In this document: one piece after another, positions 29,878-41,254 of the stretch
How the letters are laid out: every line of letters starts with the position of its first letter
How positions within the stretch are numbered: the stretch's first letter is position 1
NCBI GenBank assembly: GCA_036924085.1
Contig: JAVGWX010000001.1
Span: 3,948,200 to 4,012,199, forward strand
DNA from: Ariolimax columbianus
Taxonomy: Eukaryota; Mollusca; Gastropoda; Stylommatophora; Arionidae
Reading direction: 5' to 3'
Length of the DNA: 64,000 nucleotides
Translations under genes and position numbers: made by a program
The notes under the pieces: generated by a model
What the model was told of the DNA's origin: nothing
The model's database searches: none
What the model saw: the letters and a program-made list of their open reading frames with translations, nothing else

Positions 29878-31810
29878 AGTCGTGTGGAGTACTTACACAC
29901 ATGGGCTATCATGTGAAACTCCAGTTGATGTATGCATTTGCATAAAATTTGTTTCATCTACCGTTATCCTTGGGAAACGGAGATTTGGATAATTAGGGGG
30001 TAGGGTATAGAGATGGAGGAAAGACCAGATGTTAAAAATTCCTTTGAATTCGTTGTCTGAAGTACACGCCAGACAATGAGCGCGACGGTCAGTCTTCGCT
30101 TCAGACTGATCGAGATCAAAGGGACATTTCCGACCAGAGAAACGGACAGAACGGACAAGAGATGCAGGATAGCTGGATGCGCCAGGTAATGATTACGCGA
30201 CGCAGGGTAACACGTGGACGTGATGTTTCGGTTAATATCTGACCAGGTAGCTTTGATGCGGGGAATTTGTTGAAATAGCGGTGAATTAGTTAGATCACAA
30301 CACTTGGTTTGGATTCCGTGTGACAAAGACCGCCAGCAGTTAAAGGGGCTAGCCAACTTTAACAAAGACTGCACCTGGACTAGTAGGGTTACAGCATGAC
30401 GTAATTCGACAGGTGGACGATTCGGTTTTTGACTTTTGACTCATACATAGTTTAGTATCTGATTAAGTTACAACTTAGTCATAGTTTAGTGACATAGTCT
30501 AGTATCTTATAAAGGGGGCATTAACAGGTGCGCATCTGTGGGGCACGAGCAGGAGTGAAGGTTGATGGCACTTGGTCATGTTTATGTGTGTAAATATTTT
30601 AATATTTGGATTTTGACAAGCGTATTACTTGCACTTTAATTGATTGTTGTTGGTTTGTTTAAACATGATTATGTGTCCTGACATAAGTATCAAGGTGGGA
30701 TACTTACGGACTGAAATACTGATATCATGAGTATATATTTTGACATTTGTATTTGGTGTGGGTTTTGACGAATGGTATTACTTGCATTTTTAGTGGGTTG
30801 TATGGTCGATATAGTATGCATTGAATTTTTCTTTATTTTGTTGTTGTTTTGTTGTTTAAACATGATTACATATCCTGACAGTATCAACGTGTGATACTAT
30901 ACTGACTGAAATATTGATATCATAAGTATGCGTGCAAATATTTTGACATTTGTATTTAGTGTTTGGGTTTCGACATTGTATGCAATGCATTTGTCTTGTG
31001 TTTTGTTGTTGTTTTTTTGTTGTTGTTGTTGAATCATCATGTTTACAGGTATTTGATACAGGTTATATAGGTGATCTACAGAGCAGTATATCTCATCCAG
31101 ACTGTAGGCCTCCGCAAGCACAAGTCACCACGAGTTCCAGAATCACATGTATGTGGAGTCTTTGCAGAGAAGACTACATTGATCAGAAGTTTTAATATTG
31201 ACTATGACATGTTGTCAAATATCGTTTTTGTGGGAAACAAAGAATTTTGCTGTTTTCTTTGAGAGGGGATAGCTGTCAAGAAAGACAGTGATAACTAGCC
31301 CGAGGATAACCCACGTAAATTCGTGGCCTCACAGGAGTTAGTATGAAGTGAATCGTCGGCCAGGCGTGTAATGAGACCGCCTGAGAAAATTGACCTGAAC
31401 TGGTCGTGTGTAACAATGAAGGTTCGTGTCCTTAGAGGAAGGCACGGGAACAGGTCGAGGTATATTGACCTCAATGAGTAAGGAGAATTCCTTAAGGTGT
31501 TTCTGTTTTGATGAGTTAAAGGTCCCGCAGGGACAGACTTAGGTGAATTTGACTGTAAAACGATGTAAAAGTGTTGGTTTGTGTTGTAAAAACGACCAGC
31601 CAGTGTTTTTTTTCTGCTGGTATTGATTGTGTATGTATTACAAAAAGTTTATATGTATCAAATGACATGTCTTTTTATGCATGTACGATGTGAGTGAAGT
31701 TGTAAACAGGAGTAGTGTTTACATTTTGGATAGTGAAGACGAAAATGGTGGTCATTTGCCAGATGAAAAAAATGACCATCCATGTTTCGGTCTGTAGTTT
31801 AGGGAGGTAA
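29878..31810 (+). other. LTR element internal region, non-coding
   Basis: No pol motifs on either strand. At 30660-30990 two related stretches occur (TTTAAACATGATTA...TCC TGACA and GATATCATAAGTATG-type sequence), an old internal duplication. It ends at the purine tract before the 3' LTR. Confidence 0.6.
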
Positions 31811-32759
31811 TGTAACAGTTCCCGCCGGAGCAGGGGAGTTTAGGATGCCTGAACATGTTAAAACTTAAAGCTACCTGAATGCATGTCAAGGTCACTCACC
31901 GTCTCAGCAAAGGAGAACAGAGTTGGGTTAAGGAATGTGAACAGATAGAAACTGACCACTGGCCTTCCGATTTTGGTAGGGGGAGATTGATTGACAGACG
32001 GAATGGCAGCGGGGCTTGCTGCGAGAGAATGAATGACAGGTGGGCAAAGTGTTTCGTTCCAATTGGGATTGAAGATGACCATACCTGAGATCGATTGGTC
32101 AAGCTCTGGCCTTGCTTGAGGATATATAACTCGAGACAAAGTTTAGCTAGAGAAGCTGGAGAGAGAGAGAGGGGGGCTGGAGAGAGAGAGGCTGTATGGA
32201 GGAGAGTGAGAGAGAGAGAGAGACTGAATGTGGATAGTATGTTTAACTCACCGACTTAGGTAGAGGAGCGATTGATAGACTGTTGGACGAATGTTTAGTG
32301 ATAGAACAGGATCGCTCAAATAGGTGTGTGAGTTTTGCATTAATGGATAATCTGAAAGTGTGTTTGTAAGCAAGGACACATTGTGAGCGAGCTATGTCGA
32401 GATCGCCCGCCTGAGGGGATTTCAGTGAGGAAGAGTATTTGATAAGGTGTGTTGAAGACGCAGTTAAGGCGATGTGTGTGTGATGTAATTGCAAGGCATT
32501 AGAACTGGGTTTTTAGATAGTTGGGAATTCCATCAATAGCTAATGCTTACAATTCCCGTTTTAGTAGAATGTTTAGTTAAGATATGTATTATATTGTGTT
32601 TGTAATTTCTCTACTCATTGTATGATATGAGTATGATATAATAAATATGCCACCTGCTGTTTGATATGTCATTTACTGAGTATGGTCATGATGATGTGGA
32701 TGAGTGTGAGAATGTTCTAAGATAGATCACGGCCAAGGCAAACAGTGGGATCTGTTACA
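31811..32759 (+). repeat. 3' LTR, 949 bp
   Basis: Complete, from TGTAACAG to TGTTACA, with a GA-rich tract near 32155-32222 and AATAAATATG near 32640 as a possible polyadenylation signal. A diverged relative lies at 39913-41125. Confidence 0.88.
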
Positions 32760-32976
32760 GCAAAAGACTGAAATGAGTTTACTCAACATTTGGCTACCTG
32801 GCATCAGACACATGTACCTGATTGAATACATGATATTAGAGATTTAGAGTATGTATGTGTGTGTGTATCTGTATATATGTATTTCTTGGAGACCTATGCT
32901 CCCCAGGGGGCTGAAAAGGTTTTCTTCTGCTTCGTTCTCAATCTCCCGCTACCAAGCCCTGAAAAGAGCTTTGCAA
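32760..32976 (+). repeat. 217-bp segment duplicated from 27644-27860 (right copy)
   Basis: Identical by eye to the left copy. Unlike the left copy it runs on without a break into the rest of repeat family R (ATAGCAGAATGCAGTCC), so this copy keeps the ancestral right junction and the left copy keeps the ancestral left junction. Confidence 0.95.
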
Positions 32977-33290
32977 ATAGCAGAATGCAGTCCAGAGAAT
33001 GGAATGCATTGTGTCGTAGTTTACAGCTTGACTGCGCTATTTGCACCTTTTGGTCTGACACATCCATCTTCAGCAGGCATTTTTGAGTACCGTTTTGCCT
33101 TCCCTCTTCGATTCCTTATACTTAGCCAGTCTGTTCTGTTGCAGCCTTTTATAGAGCATCAGAAGGCGCAGAAGGTCTTGGCAGCTCTGGTTGGCTGACT
33201 TCGTCGCTAGCAGTCAACTATGGCTCGCTGACCACTGCAGCTCATGCACTGCTCAGCATCTTGATCCTGTGAAGGTTCTGATTGTGATTG
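32977..33290 (+). repeat. dispersed repeat family R, copy 2
   Basis: It shares GCATTGTGTCGTAGTTTACA, GCGCTATTTGCACCTTTTGG, GCTAGCAGTCAACTATGG and CTGCTCAGCATCTTGATCC with 48480-48825, and more weakly with 18845-19135. No shared reading frame. Confidence 0.8.
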
Positions 33291-33932
33291 TGATTGATAG
33301 ATTATAGGATGCTTAGTTAAAGAGATCTGGAAATACAGAAAAACATTCACATCTATATTATAAAATGAAAATTGTGTATCTGTTTGGCTTTGAAAGAAAA
33401 CACTGATTGATGAAGAAGTTGAAACCTGCATAATACAGTCACCTGATCAGTTATAGCCAGTTCATATTAATGCTTATTTCGTTCGTGCTTCAGGCTGCTC
33501 ATATAAGGACAGCTGAGTACAATTGTGTTTGTTGAGTTTTACGAGAGAGACTTATCAATCAAGTACTGAGGCTTTTTCTAATATCTGATGGAAATGGAAA
33601 ATAGCTCATGAAACTGCCTTCGTTGCACCTGCGCCCTATCCCCCTCTGTGCTCTGTCCCTTTCATTGCTGAAAGTGGCGATGATGAAATTCCTTCTGACT
33701 TTGTATGGTACCAATTTACAGCTGAAAAAAACAGCCATACCATGAAATTAACTGGACATGGTGGTAGGGACTGTTAACCAAGGTGACAAGCCCTAGACCA
33801 CAATGTGCTGTGAAGGCTGATCTATTTAAGTTGTAGATGAGAGCTAATTTTCATATCACTTGTGACATCGTATTTAATCACAATGAATATGACTAATCCA
33901 ACTTGCTTGGGCTTTCATTTTCTTCATTCCAG
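33291..33932 (+). other. end of intron 3 of transporter gene 1
   Basis: Unique sequence ending in a pyrimidine-rich acceptor (TTTCATTTTCTTCATTCCAG). No element recognised. Confidence 0.5.
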
Positions 33933-35041
33933 TGGTGAATGCCGAACACATGCGCATCTGGGGTAAGGATGGAAGATCACTGCTACAACTCATACACTTT
34001 AACTTCGCATTGGGGGGAGTGGTAACGCCATTATTCACAGAACCTTTTCTGGCTGCAAAGTTCATGGACAGTGAAACATTGTCACCTGAAAATTTGACAT
34101 TAGGTGTGATAGCTGACCCCCAAAATATGTCACACTATTTTGACAACGAAACTCACTTAGGAAACTTAACAATGGACAAGCACTCAAGGCCAACTACTAC
34201 AAATGTGCATTATGCTTTCCTTATATCTGGAGTTATTGCCATCACGAGCTCCATTCCCTATGTTTTTCTGATATTTATTGATAGAACATCCAAACCATCC
34301 TCCGAGGGGCAGCACTCTCAGACAGCACATTCAAGAAAGTTACCTTCTAACTTGTATTTGTTCATGCTTGTTGTTCTGTGTTTCTTTTACCTGGTCTACT
34401 GTTGTATAGAGGACACATTTTCATCATTCCTCATGACTTTTGTAGTCAACGAGTACGACAGTGTTTCAAAATCAAAGGGAGCTTACATAACCACTTTCTA
34501 TTGGGCGTCATTTGCTGTCGGCCGGTTTGGCAGCATTTTTGTATCCAGGTACATTACAGCAGTCAGAATAATCTATCTGTACTGTTTCTTGATGGTCATT
34601 TCTTACGCTGGGTTTACCATAAGTGCTGTCCATGCTCACATTGATGCTTTGACTGCTTTTGCATGTATGGCAGGCATTTCTATGTCTGCTGTTTTCCCGG
34701 CTGGGTTTTCATGGACTGAAGCAGAACTCTTCAAAGTGACTGGTTGGGTGTCTTCGTTAATTCTGATAGGCAGCTCTCTAGGCATGATGCTGAACCCAAT
34801 GATTATTGGCTACCTCATGGATCAGGTGTCCAACATCTGGTTCTGCTATATCCTACTTGGAGAGTCACTTTTGTTGTGTGCTGTGTTCATGTTCCTTCTC
34901 TTGTTTAATAGATGCTATGTTAACAAGCAATATGGAACTGTTGGCAAATTTAGAGCTACTGAAATTCAGGTGGACCCACCTAACGAAGAGTTGGAGTTAA
35001 CTCTGATGGCTAGTTGTAATGGTGCTGAAGATAAGATTTGA
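33933..35041 (+). CDS. MFSD4/NaGLT1-like transporter gene 1, last coding exon
   Basis: CATTCCAG|TG continues the codon begun by exon 3 (C+TG = Leu150) and reads 368 more residues to TGA at 35039-35041, giving a 518-residue, 12-helix major facilitator. VNAEHMRIWGKDGRSLLQ is the family loop after helix 4. Helices lie at about 168-189, 243-265, 290-307, 333-354, 362-383, 387-407, 421-444 and 452-475. The outside loop between helices 5 and 6 has four N-glycosylation sequons (N203, N214, N221, N227). Conserved pieces include AYITTFYWASFAVGRF, FPAGFSWTEAELFKVTG and GSSLGMMLNPMIIGYLM. The likely role is plasma-membrane transport of a sugar or similar small solute; the substrate is inferred from family only. 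Exon phases, length and motifs agree, so the gene looks intact. Confidence 0.95.
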
Positions 35042-35047
35042 AATAAA
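35042..35047 (+). promoter_or_regulatory. polyadenylation signal AATAAA
   Basis: AATAAA starts at the first base after the TGA stop. If it is used, the 3' UTR is only a few tens of bases and transcription would end before, or at the edge of, the array starting at 35092. Confidence 0.55.
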
Positions 35048-35091
35048 CATTGTCTGTTTGCATGTTATAACTCTAGGCTGTAGTGTATTCT

Positions 35092-36450
35092 TTACATGGG
35101 AAATAGTGGTGCAGGACTGGAGGACATAGAGACAGGGTGGACATGGGAAATAGGGGTGGGTATAGAGACAGGATGGGCATGGGAAATAGTGGTGGGAATA
35201 CAGAGAGGATGGGCATGGGAAATAGTGGTGGGAATACAGACAGGATGGGCATGGGAAATAGTGGTGGGTATACAGACAGGATGGGCATGGGAAATAGTGG
35301 TGCAGGACTGGAGGACATAGAGGCAGGGTGGACATAGGAAATAGTGGTGGGTATACAGACAGGATGGGCATGGGAAATAGTGGTGCAGGATTGGAGGACA
35401 TAGAGGCAGGGTGGACATAGGAAATAGTGGTGGGTATACAGACAGGATGGGCATGGGAAATAGTGGTGCAGGACTGGAGGACATAGAGACAGGATGGACA
35501 TAGGAAATAGTGGTGGGTATACAGACAGGATGGGCATGGGAAATAGTGGTGCAGGACTGGAGGACATAGAGACAGGATGGGCATGGGAAATAGTGGTGGA
35601 GGACATACAGGCAGGATGGACATGGGAAATAGTGATGGGTATACAGACAGGATGGGCATGGGAAATAGTGGTGTAGGATTGGAGGACATAGAGACAGGGT
35701 GGACATGGAAAATAGTGGTGGGTATACAGACAGGATGGGCATGGGAAATAGTGGTGCAGGACTGGAGGACATAGAGACAGGATGGACATAGGAAATAGTG
35801 GTGGGTATACAGACAGGATGGGCATGGGAAATAGTGGTGCAGGACTGGAGGACATAGAGACAGGATGGGCATGGGAAATAGTGGTGGAGGACATACAGGC
35901 AGGATGGACATGGGAAATAGTGATGGGTATACAGACAGGATGGGCATGGGAAATAGTGGTGGGTATACAGAGAGGATGGGCATGGGAAATAGTGGTGCAG
36001 GACTGGAGGACATAGAGACAGGATGGACATGGGAAATAGTGGTGGGTATACAGACAGGATGGGCATGGGAAATAGTGGTGCAGGACTGGAGGACATAGAG
36101 GCAGGATGGACATGGAAAATAGTGGTGCAGGACTGGAGGACATAGAGACAGGATGGGCATGGGAAATAGTGGTGGGTATAGAGACAGGATGGGCATGGGA
36201 GATAGTGGTGCAGGACTGGAGGACATAGAGGCAGGATGGACATAGGAAATAGTGGTGGGTATACAGACAGGATGGGCATGGGAAATAGTGGTGCAGGACT
36301 GGAGGACATAGAGGCAGGATGGACATAGGAAATAGTGGTGGGTATACAGACAGGATGGGCATGGGAAATAGTGGTGCAGGACTGGAGGACATAGAGACAG
36401 GGTGGACATGGAAAATAGTGGTGTATGACTGGAGGACATACAGACAGGAT
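35092..36450. repeat. 36/47-bp composite tandem array
   Basis: A 24-bp core (GGATGGGCATGGGAAATAGT GGTG) is followed by either GGTATACAGACA or CAGGACTGGAGGACATAGAGACA, giving 36- and 47-bp units in mixed order. A rarer GGAGGACATACAGGC form appears at 35593 and 35881, 288 bp apart, showing a larger duplicated block. The reverse strand has no stop in any frame for 465-480 codons, a composition effect, not genes. Confidence 0.95.
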
Positions 36451-37139
36451 GGATATGTTCTTGGGAATGAAAAAGACATGAATTGACAAGACATACTCAC
36501 TCTATACGGCTAAATTGTGAACAAGAACAGTACAGACAAATAGAGCTTTGAAACAAACTAAATTTGAACAATAACTGCAGTAAATACTCCTTAAAAAAAG
36601 TAACGTAGAAACATACCATAAAGGTGACTTCAGCAAAAACACAGAATTATGCCAAATTAGCCTGCACATGCCTAATACAAGAACATCACTGACATCAACT
36701 AAGTACCGTGCAAGCACATTCACTAATTCTTCACTCATTTTAATGAGTTTTTGAGATTGTATAATCTTTACACAATTTTAGAATGAGATTGAATATCCTT
36801 TAGAAAATGTATGTAGAAGTCATACGTGCAACCAATTTTGCTTCCACAAATTTCTGACTGAAACCACATGTTTGTACTATCAACTATGGGCCATTTTTTT
36901 CACCTCTAAAATTTGTTGGTAACATTATAATATTTGTGCATGACTAAAACCAGGCTCTTATGGGCAAGTAGAACTGTCATGTCATAGTTTTCATTGCCTG
37001 TCCATCACATCTAGATATGTAAAAAAAGTAAAGACCCTGTCACGCCGTGCGGCTAATAGAAAATATGGTGTTAGGCCCACATTATTTTGTAACCATTGGC
37101 ACTTAGTGGATGATGTCAGCGTCACGCCGGTCACCTTTA
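36451..37139. other. unassigned sequence, with possible SINE tail
   Basis: 36500-37020 shows no signature. 37030-37139 (GTCACGCCGTGCGGCTAATA, then GTCAGCGTCACGCCGGTCAC) has direct copies of GTCACGCCG and may belong to the adjoining SINE-like unit. Confidence 0.35.
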
Positions 37140-37280
37140 CTTCCCAGATTTTTCTGGTATCCAGTTTCTGTGGCTGGGTAGACCACAGAGGCCGGTTTGT
37201 AATTAAAAAACAAATTCTGCGCCAACTGAGAATTGAATCTTGATCGCCTGACTGTGGCCTCCATCTAGAAATGACCTCAG
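37140..37280 (-). mobile_element. SINE-like repeat, copy 2
   Basis: In reverse it reads CAGTCAGGCGATCAAGATTC, then GTGGTCTACCCAGCCACAGA and CTGGATACCAGAAAAATCTG, matching 7130-7235 in order and spacing. Confidence 0.7.
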
Positions 37281-37487
37281 CGTTTATTTCTCATGTATCT
37301 CTCTCATGCCACATTTGCATCTGTAGAGCATCTGATGGACAGATTTATTTAAATAATTTCAGCAAAACCGAGTTCAACAAGTGAGCAATTACAGTTAGTT
37401 ATGTCTAGGAGAAACATTGTGTGGTTTGTGTACCTACTCGTTTGTTTACACTGTCCAATCCCAAATATGTATTGTACTCAGTAAGTA

Positions 37488-38462
37488 GGACATCAGTGTG
37501 TCAGAGAGCTCTATGAGGTACAGAGCTTCACATCAGTGTGTCAGAGAGCTCCATGAGGTACAGAGCTTCACATCAGTGTGTCAGAGAGCTCCATGAGGTA
37601 CAGAGCTTCACATCAGTGTGTCAGAGAGCTCCATGAAGTACTGGTACAGAGCTTCACATCAGTGTGTTAGAGAGCTCCATGAAGTACATAGCTTCACATC
37701 AGTGTGTTAGAGAGCTCTATTAGGTACAGAGCTTCACATCAGTGTGTTAGAGAGCTCCATGAAGTACATAGCTTCACATCAGTGTGTTAGAGAGCTCCAT
37801 GAAGTACTGGTACAGAGCTTCACATCAGTGTGTTAGAGAGCTCCATGAAGTACAGAGCTTCACATCAGTGTCTCAGAGAGCTCCATGAAGTACAGAGCTT
37901 CACATCAGTGTCTCAGAGAGCTCCATGAAGTACTGGTACAGAACTTCACATCAGTGTGTCAGAGCTTCACATCAGTGTGTCAAAGAGCTCCATGAAGTAC
38001 TGGTACAGAACATCACATCAGTGTGTCAGAGCTTCACATCAGTGTGTCAAAGAGCTCCATGAAGTACTGGTACAGAACTTCACATCAGTGTGTCAAAGAA
38101 CTCCATGACGTACTGGTACAGAACTTCACATCAGTGTGTTAGAGATCTCCATGAAGTACTGATACATAGCTTTACATCAGTGTGTCAGAGCTTCACATCA
38201 GTGTGTCAGAACTTCGCATCAGTGTGTCAGAACTTCACATCAGTGTCAGAGCTTCACATCAGTGTGTCAGAACTTCGCATCAGTGTGTCAGAGCTTTACA
38301 TCAGTGTGTCAGAGCTTCACATCAGTGTGTCAGAACTTCACATCAGTGTGTCAGAGCTTCACATCAGTGTGTCAGAGCTTCACATCAGGGTGTCAGAACT
38401 TCACATCAGTGTGTCAGAGCTTCACATCAGTGTGTCAGAACTTCACATCAGTGTGTCACAGA
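37488..38462. repeat. 40/46-bp array grading into a 20/21-bp array
   Basis: Left part: CACATCAGTGTGTCAGAGAG, CTCCATGAGGTACAGAGCTT (40 bp), with a longer form holding ACTGGTAC. From about 38185 only the sub-unit CACATCAGTGTGTCAGAGCT T/ACTT remains. The 144- and 122-codon frames here are array artefacts. Confidence 0.95.
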
Positions 38463-38654
38463 GCTCCATGAAGTACATGCACATAACTCCAGCACTAGTC
38501 CACCACCTAATCTCTGCTATGTGATTTATGATTTAAATTATTCTCAGTGAATGTTCTATTTGTGTGTTGTGATTTGCAAATTACTTTTTTAAAACCATTC
38601 GTGACCTGATCCAAAATGTAGGGCAAGTTTGTACTTGACATTTATCACACCATG

Positions 38655-39000
38655 GACATATCCGTATCTTGTACCAGCACCTGTGGCCTGACCAGTCCTT
38701 GTATCTTGTACCAGCACCTGTTGCTTGACCAGTCCTTGTATCTTGTACCAGCACCTGTTGCCTGACCAGTCCTTGTATCATGTACCAGCACCTGTTGCCT
38801 GACCAGTCCTTGTATCTTGTACCAGCACCTATGGCCTGATGTGTCGGTGTATCTTGTACCAGCACCTGCGGACTGACGTGTCAGTGTATCTTGTACCAGC
38901 ACCTGTGGCCCTGATGTGTCAGTATATCTTGTACCGGTACCTGTGGCTTGACCAGTCCTTGAATCTTGTACTAGCACATGTGGCCTGACGTGTCAGTGCA
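38655..39000. repeat. 37-bp tandem array, about 9 copies
   Basis: The unit is CTTGTATCTTGTACCAGCAC plus CTGTTGCCTGACCAGTC, with a second form carrying GATGTGTCAGTGTA in the right half of the array. Confidence 0.95.
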
Positions 39001-39519
39001 TTTTCTACCAGATTATATTTTTATATCTTAAACAAAAACAAACCAGAAGGTTTCATTCAATTTTTCCATGACGGACACAAGAGAATAATACTGTGACTTT
39101 TGATGATGTCTGTTTTCTGTTTACACTAAGCTGTGACTTTTGGTGATGTTTGATTTCTGTATACACTAATCTGTGACTTTATATTAATGTGAATATATTA
39201 ATATTCTGTATAATCTAACCGGTGACTGTTGGTGATTGTATTTTATAACAAAATTCACCAACAAGATAATTCTAATATTTTGTATCATCTAACATATATC
39301 TTGGGCAATGAGCTGTAACTTATACTGACTAACCATAAGGAAACTTCTAGTAATTTATTGTGACAGATGGATAATTACAAATTTATTGTGGCACATATGG
39401 ATAATTTATGTATTTTGTTGTGAAAGAGATACTTTTATTTTAATTGTAGAATTCTATTGTGATAGAAATTGGTAATTTAAGTAGTTTATTGTGACAGACA
39501 GATAATTTTAGTGTTTTGC
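39001..39519. repeat. A/T-rich sequence with weak short repeats
   Basis: At 39087-39180 a diverged repeat of about 50 bp (GTGACTTTTGATGATGT.CT GTTTTCTG) occurs two to three times; the rest is A/T-rich (TTTATTGTGACAGATGG, CATATGGATAATT). No gene. Confidence 0.5.
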
Positions 39520-39665
39520 CATGACTGACTGGAATAATTATAATATTTTACCATGTCTGACTCTGGAATAATTATAATATTTTACCACAACTGTCTCTGG
39601 AATAATTATAACATTTTACCATGTCTGACTCTGGAATAATTATAACATTTTACCATGTCACTCTG
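39520..39665. repeat. ~33-bp tandem repeat, about 4 copies
   Basis: TCTGACTCTGGAATAATTAT plus AATATTTTACCATG, repeated with small changes. Confidence 0.8.
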
Positions 39666-39912
39666 GGACTATTCCAGTATATTATAACATCTAACCAGTG
39701 ATGTTAACCAATTTTTTTATTGATTGTGCATCAATATTTTAGGCATTAATGAGGTCAGAAGTTTGACCAGATTTGTGTTTCTGCTGACATCAAAATGTAG
39801 CTAGTTGTTGCTGTGATTACATTGTGTGTTATTGTTGATTCATTCTTGTCATTCCTAACAGAAGTTAGGGCCATAATTTGTTAATCATCACTCATTTCCT
39901 TGTTAGTTGTCC

Positions 39913-41125
39913 TGTGACAGTTCCAGCGGGAGCATGGGCATTTAGGGCAGGGGAGAGTGGGCTGCCGACTTTGGGAACAAAGGTTGCCTGAATACGTGCC
40001 AAGGTCATTCACCGTCTCGACACTAGGTCGACAAAGGAAATGAGCGGTTTAGGTGGAAGAATTTGTCTGGGGGGAGGGGTGGGTGGCGTGTTCAGAGCTG
40101 AAGTGGGGATGGGGTTCATAGCTTACCACTCTGGCATTCCGAATTAGCTTAGTGGGAATTGGTGACAGTCAGATGCCGCAACGACCGGCTACAACATTTA
40201 GAGGGACAGAGATTTGGGGATAATCATCCAATAACAATTAGTTGGGGGTAGTTTCAAATTAGAGTGATGGCTAATTCAGACAACCAACAGGAGACCATTG
40301 GATAGCCATGATGTTGCTTGAGACTATAAAATACTCTGCAAAAATGAACTCAAAGAGAGACTGGCTAGGAGAGTGACTGAGAGGCTGTCAGGAGTCTGTG
40401 AGTGTATGAGTTTGCAGGGTGACTGGACCAGCATACACCTTGAATTTTGACTAGTCGCCCTATAGGTGTTTATGTTGGACAACCTATGAACAGTAAGAGA
40501 TCTGAATGTGTGTTGTATGTGCAGGACACCTAGTGAATGATACATGATCTAATTACATATGAATATACAGATTCATGTGAATACGTGAAGTGATCTAAGT
40601 AATTGTGAATGCACAGATCGCCTGAGCATACGTGAACCGATTGTATGTGGATGTACAGATCACCTGATTGAAGGTGATCTTATTATATGTGATGCACAGA
40701 ACGACTGAGTACATAATCCGGTCTTGAGGACGAATTTGTGATTGTGTGTTGAGTGTGCAGATAAGGGGAATACAGCGGCAAGAGACTGGGTATTATGTCC
40801 GTGGAGGAATCATCAGAGCCAGTGCTTAAAACCTCAGATGTAGTTTAATATATATATTATGATTATTTAGCTTAGATGTACTTTGTTTCTTGTTGCTGAT
40901 ATGCATATTAAACAATAATGTTATGTTTCCATTCAGGATAGTGTTTACTGCGTTTTCCTGTGTGAAGTCGTGTCGTTGTGTGGATTCATGCTGTAACTCT
41001 TGAGATAAGTAAACTACTCAGCTAAACCTAGACTCTGCCTCATATCTTATTTTGGTCCGGGTGACGAGGATATCTTTGATAGGATAAGTACTACGCAACT
41101 CTAAATGTCTTATATTGCCACAGCC
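39913..41125 (+). mobile_element. solo-LTR-like copy, relative of the LTR element
   Basis: It starts TGTGACAGTTCCAGCGGGAG and shares GGTTGCCTGAATACGTGCCA, AGGTCATTCACCGTCTCG with the LTRs at 27864 and 31811 (TGTAACAGTTCCCGCCGGAG, AAGGTCACTCACCGTCTC). Near the right end TTTGGTCCGGGTGACGAGGA could be a primer-binding-site/leader remnant; the stretch ends near TTGCCACA. No internal coding region or second LTR adjoins it. The exact right boundary is uncertain. Confidence 0.65.
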
Positions 41126-41254
41126 CTCTTTAGCTCTGCCTATAAGGTTCTATTTTCTTTGACTTTCAGTGTTCTCTGACAAGTTCTTTTTGGATCTTGC
41201 CACAAAAGTTTTGCTGTTTTGCTTGGTACAACCAGACCATCAGTCATAGTCCTT

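Larger units (their letters stand above)
27861..32759 (+). mobile_element. non-autonomous LTR retrotransposon
   Basis: Two direct long terminal repeats (27864-28452 and 31811-32759) flank a 3.36-kb internal region. The repeats start TGTAACAGTTCCCGCCGGAG, and the right one ends TGTTACA, the inverse of TGTAACA. A purine-rich tract (TTTAGGGAGG) precedes the 3' LTR. The internal region has one long gag-like frame and no protease, reverse transcriptase, RNase H or integrase motif, so it must borrow enzymes. Flanking GCAA on both sides could be a 4-bp target duplication. Confidence 0.85.

Noticed and set aside
34997..36500. Three overlapping minus-strand open frames of 465-480 codons
   Set aside because: They are readings of the 36/47-bp array in three phases; the unit contains no stop in any minus frame. 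Peptides are only repeats of SCLY/HHYFPCP-type strings, with no domain.
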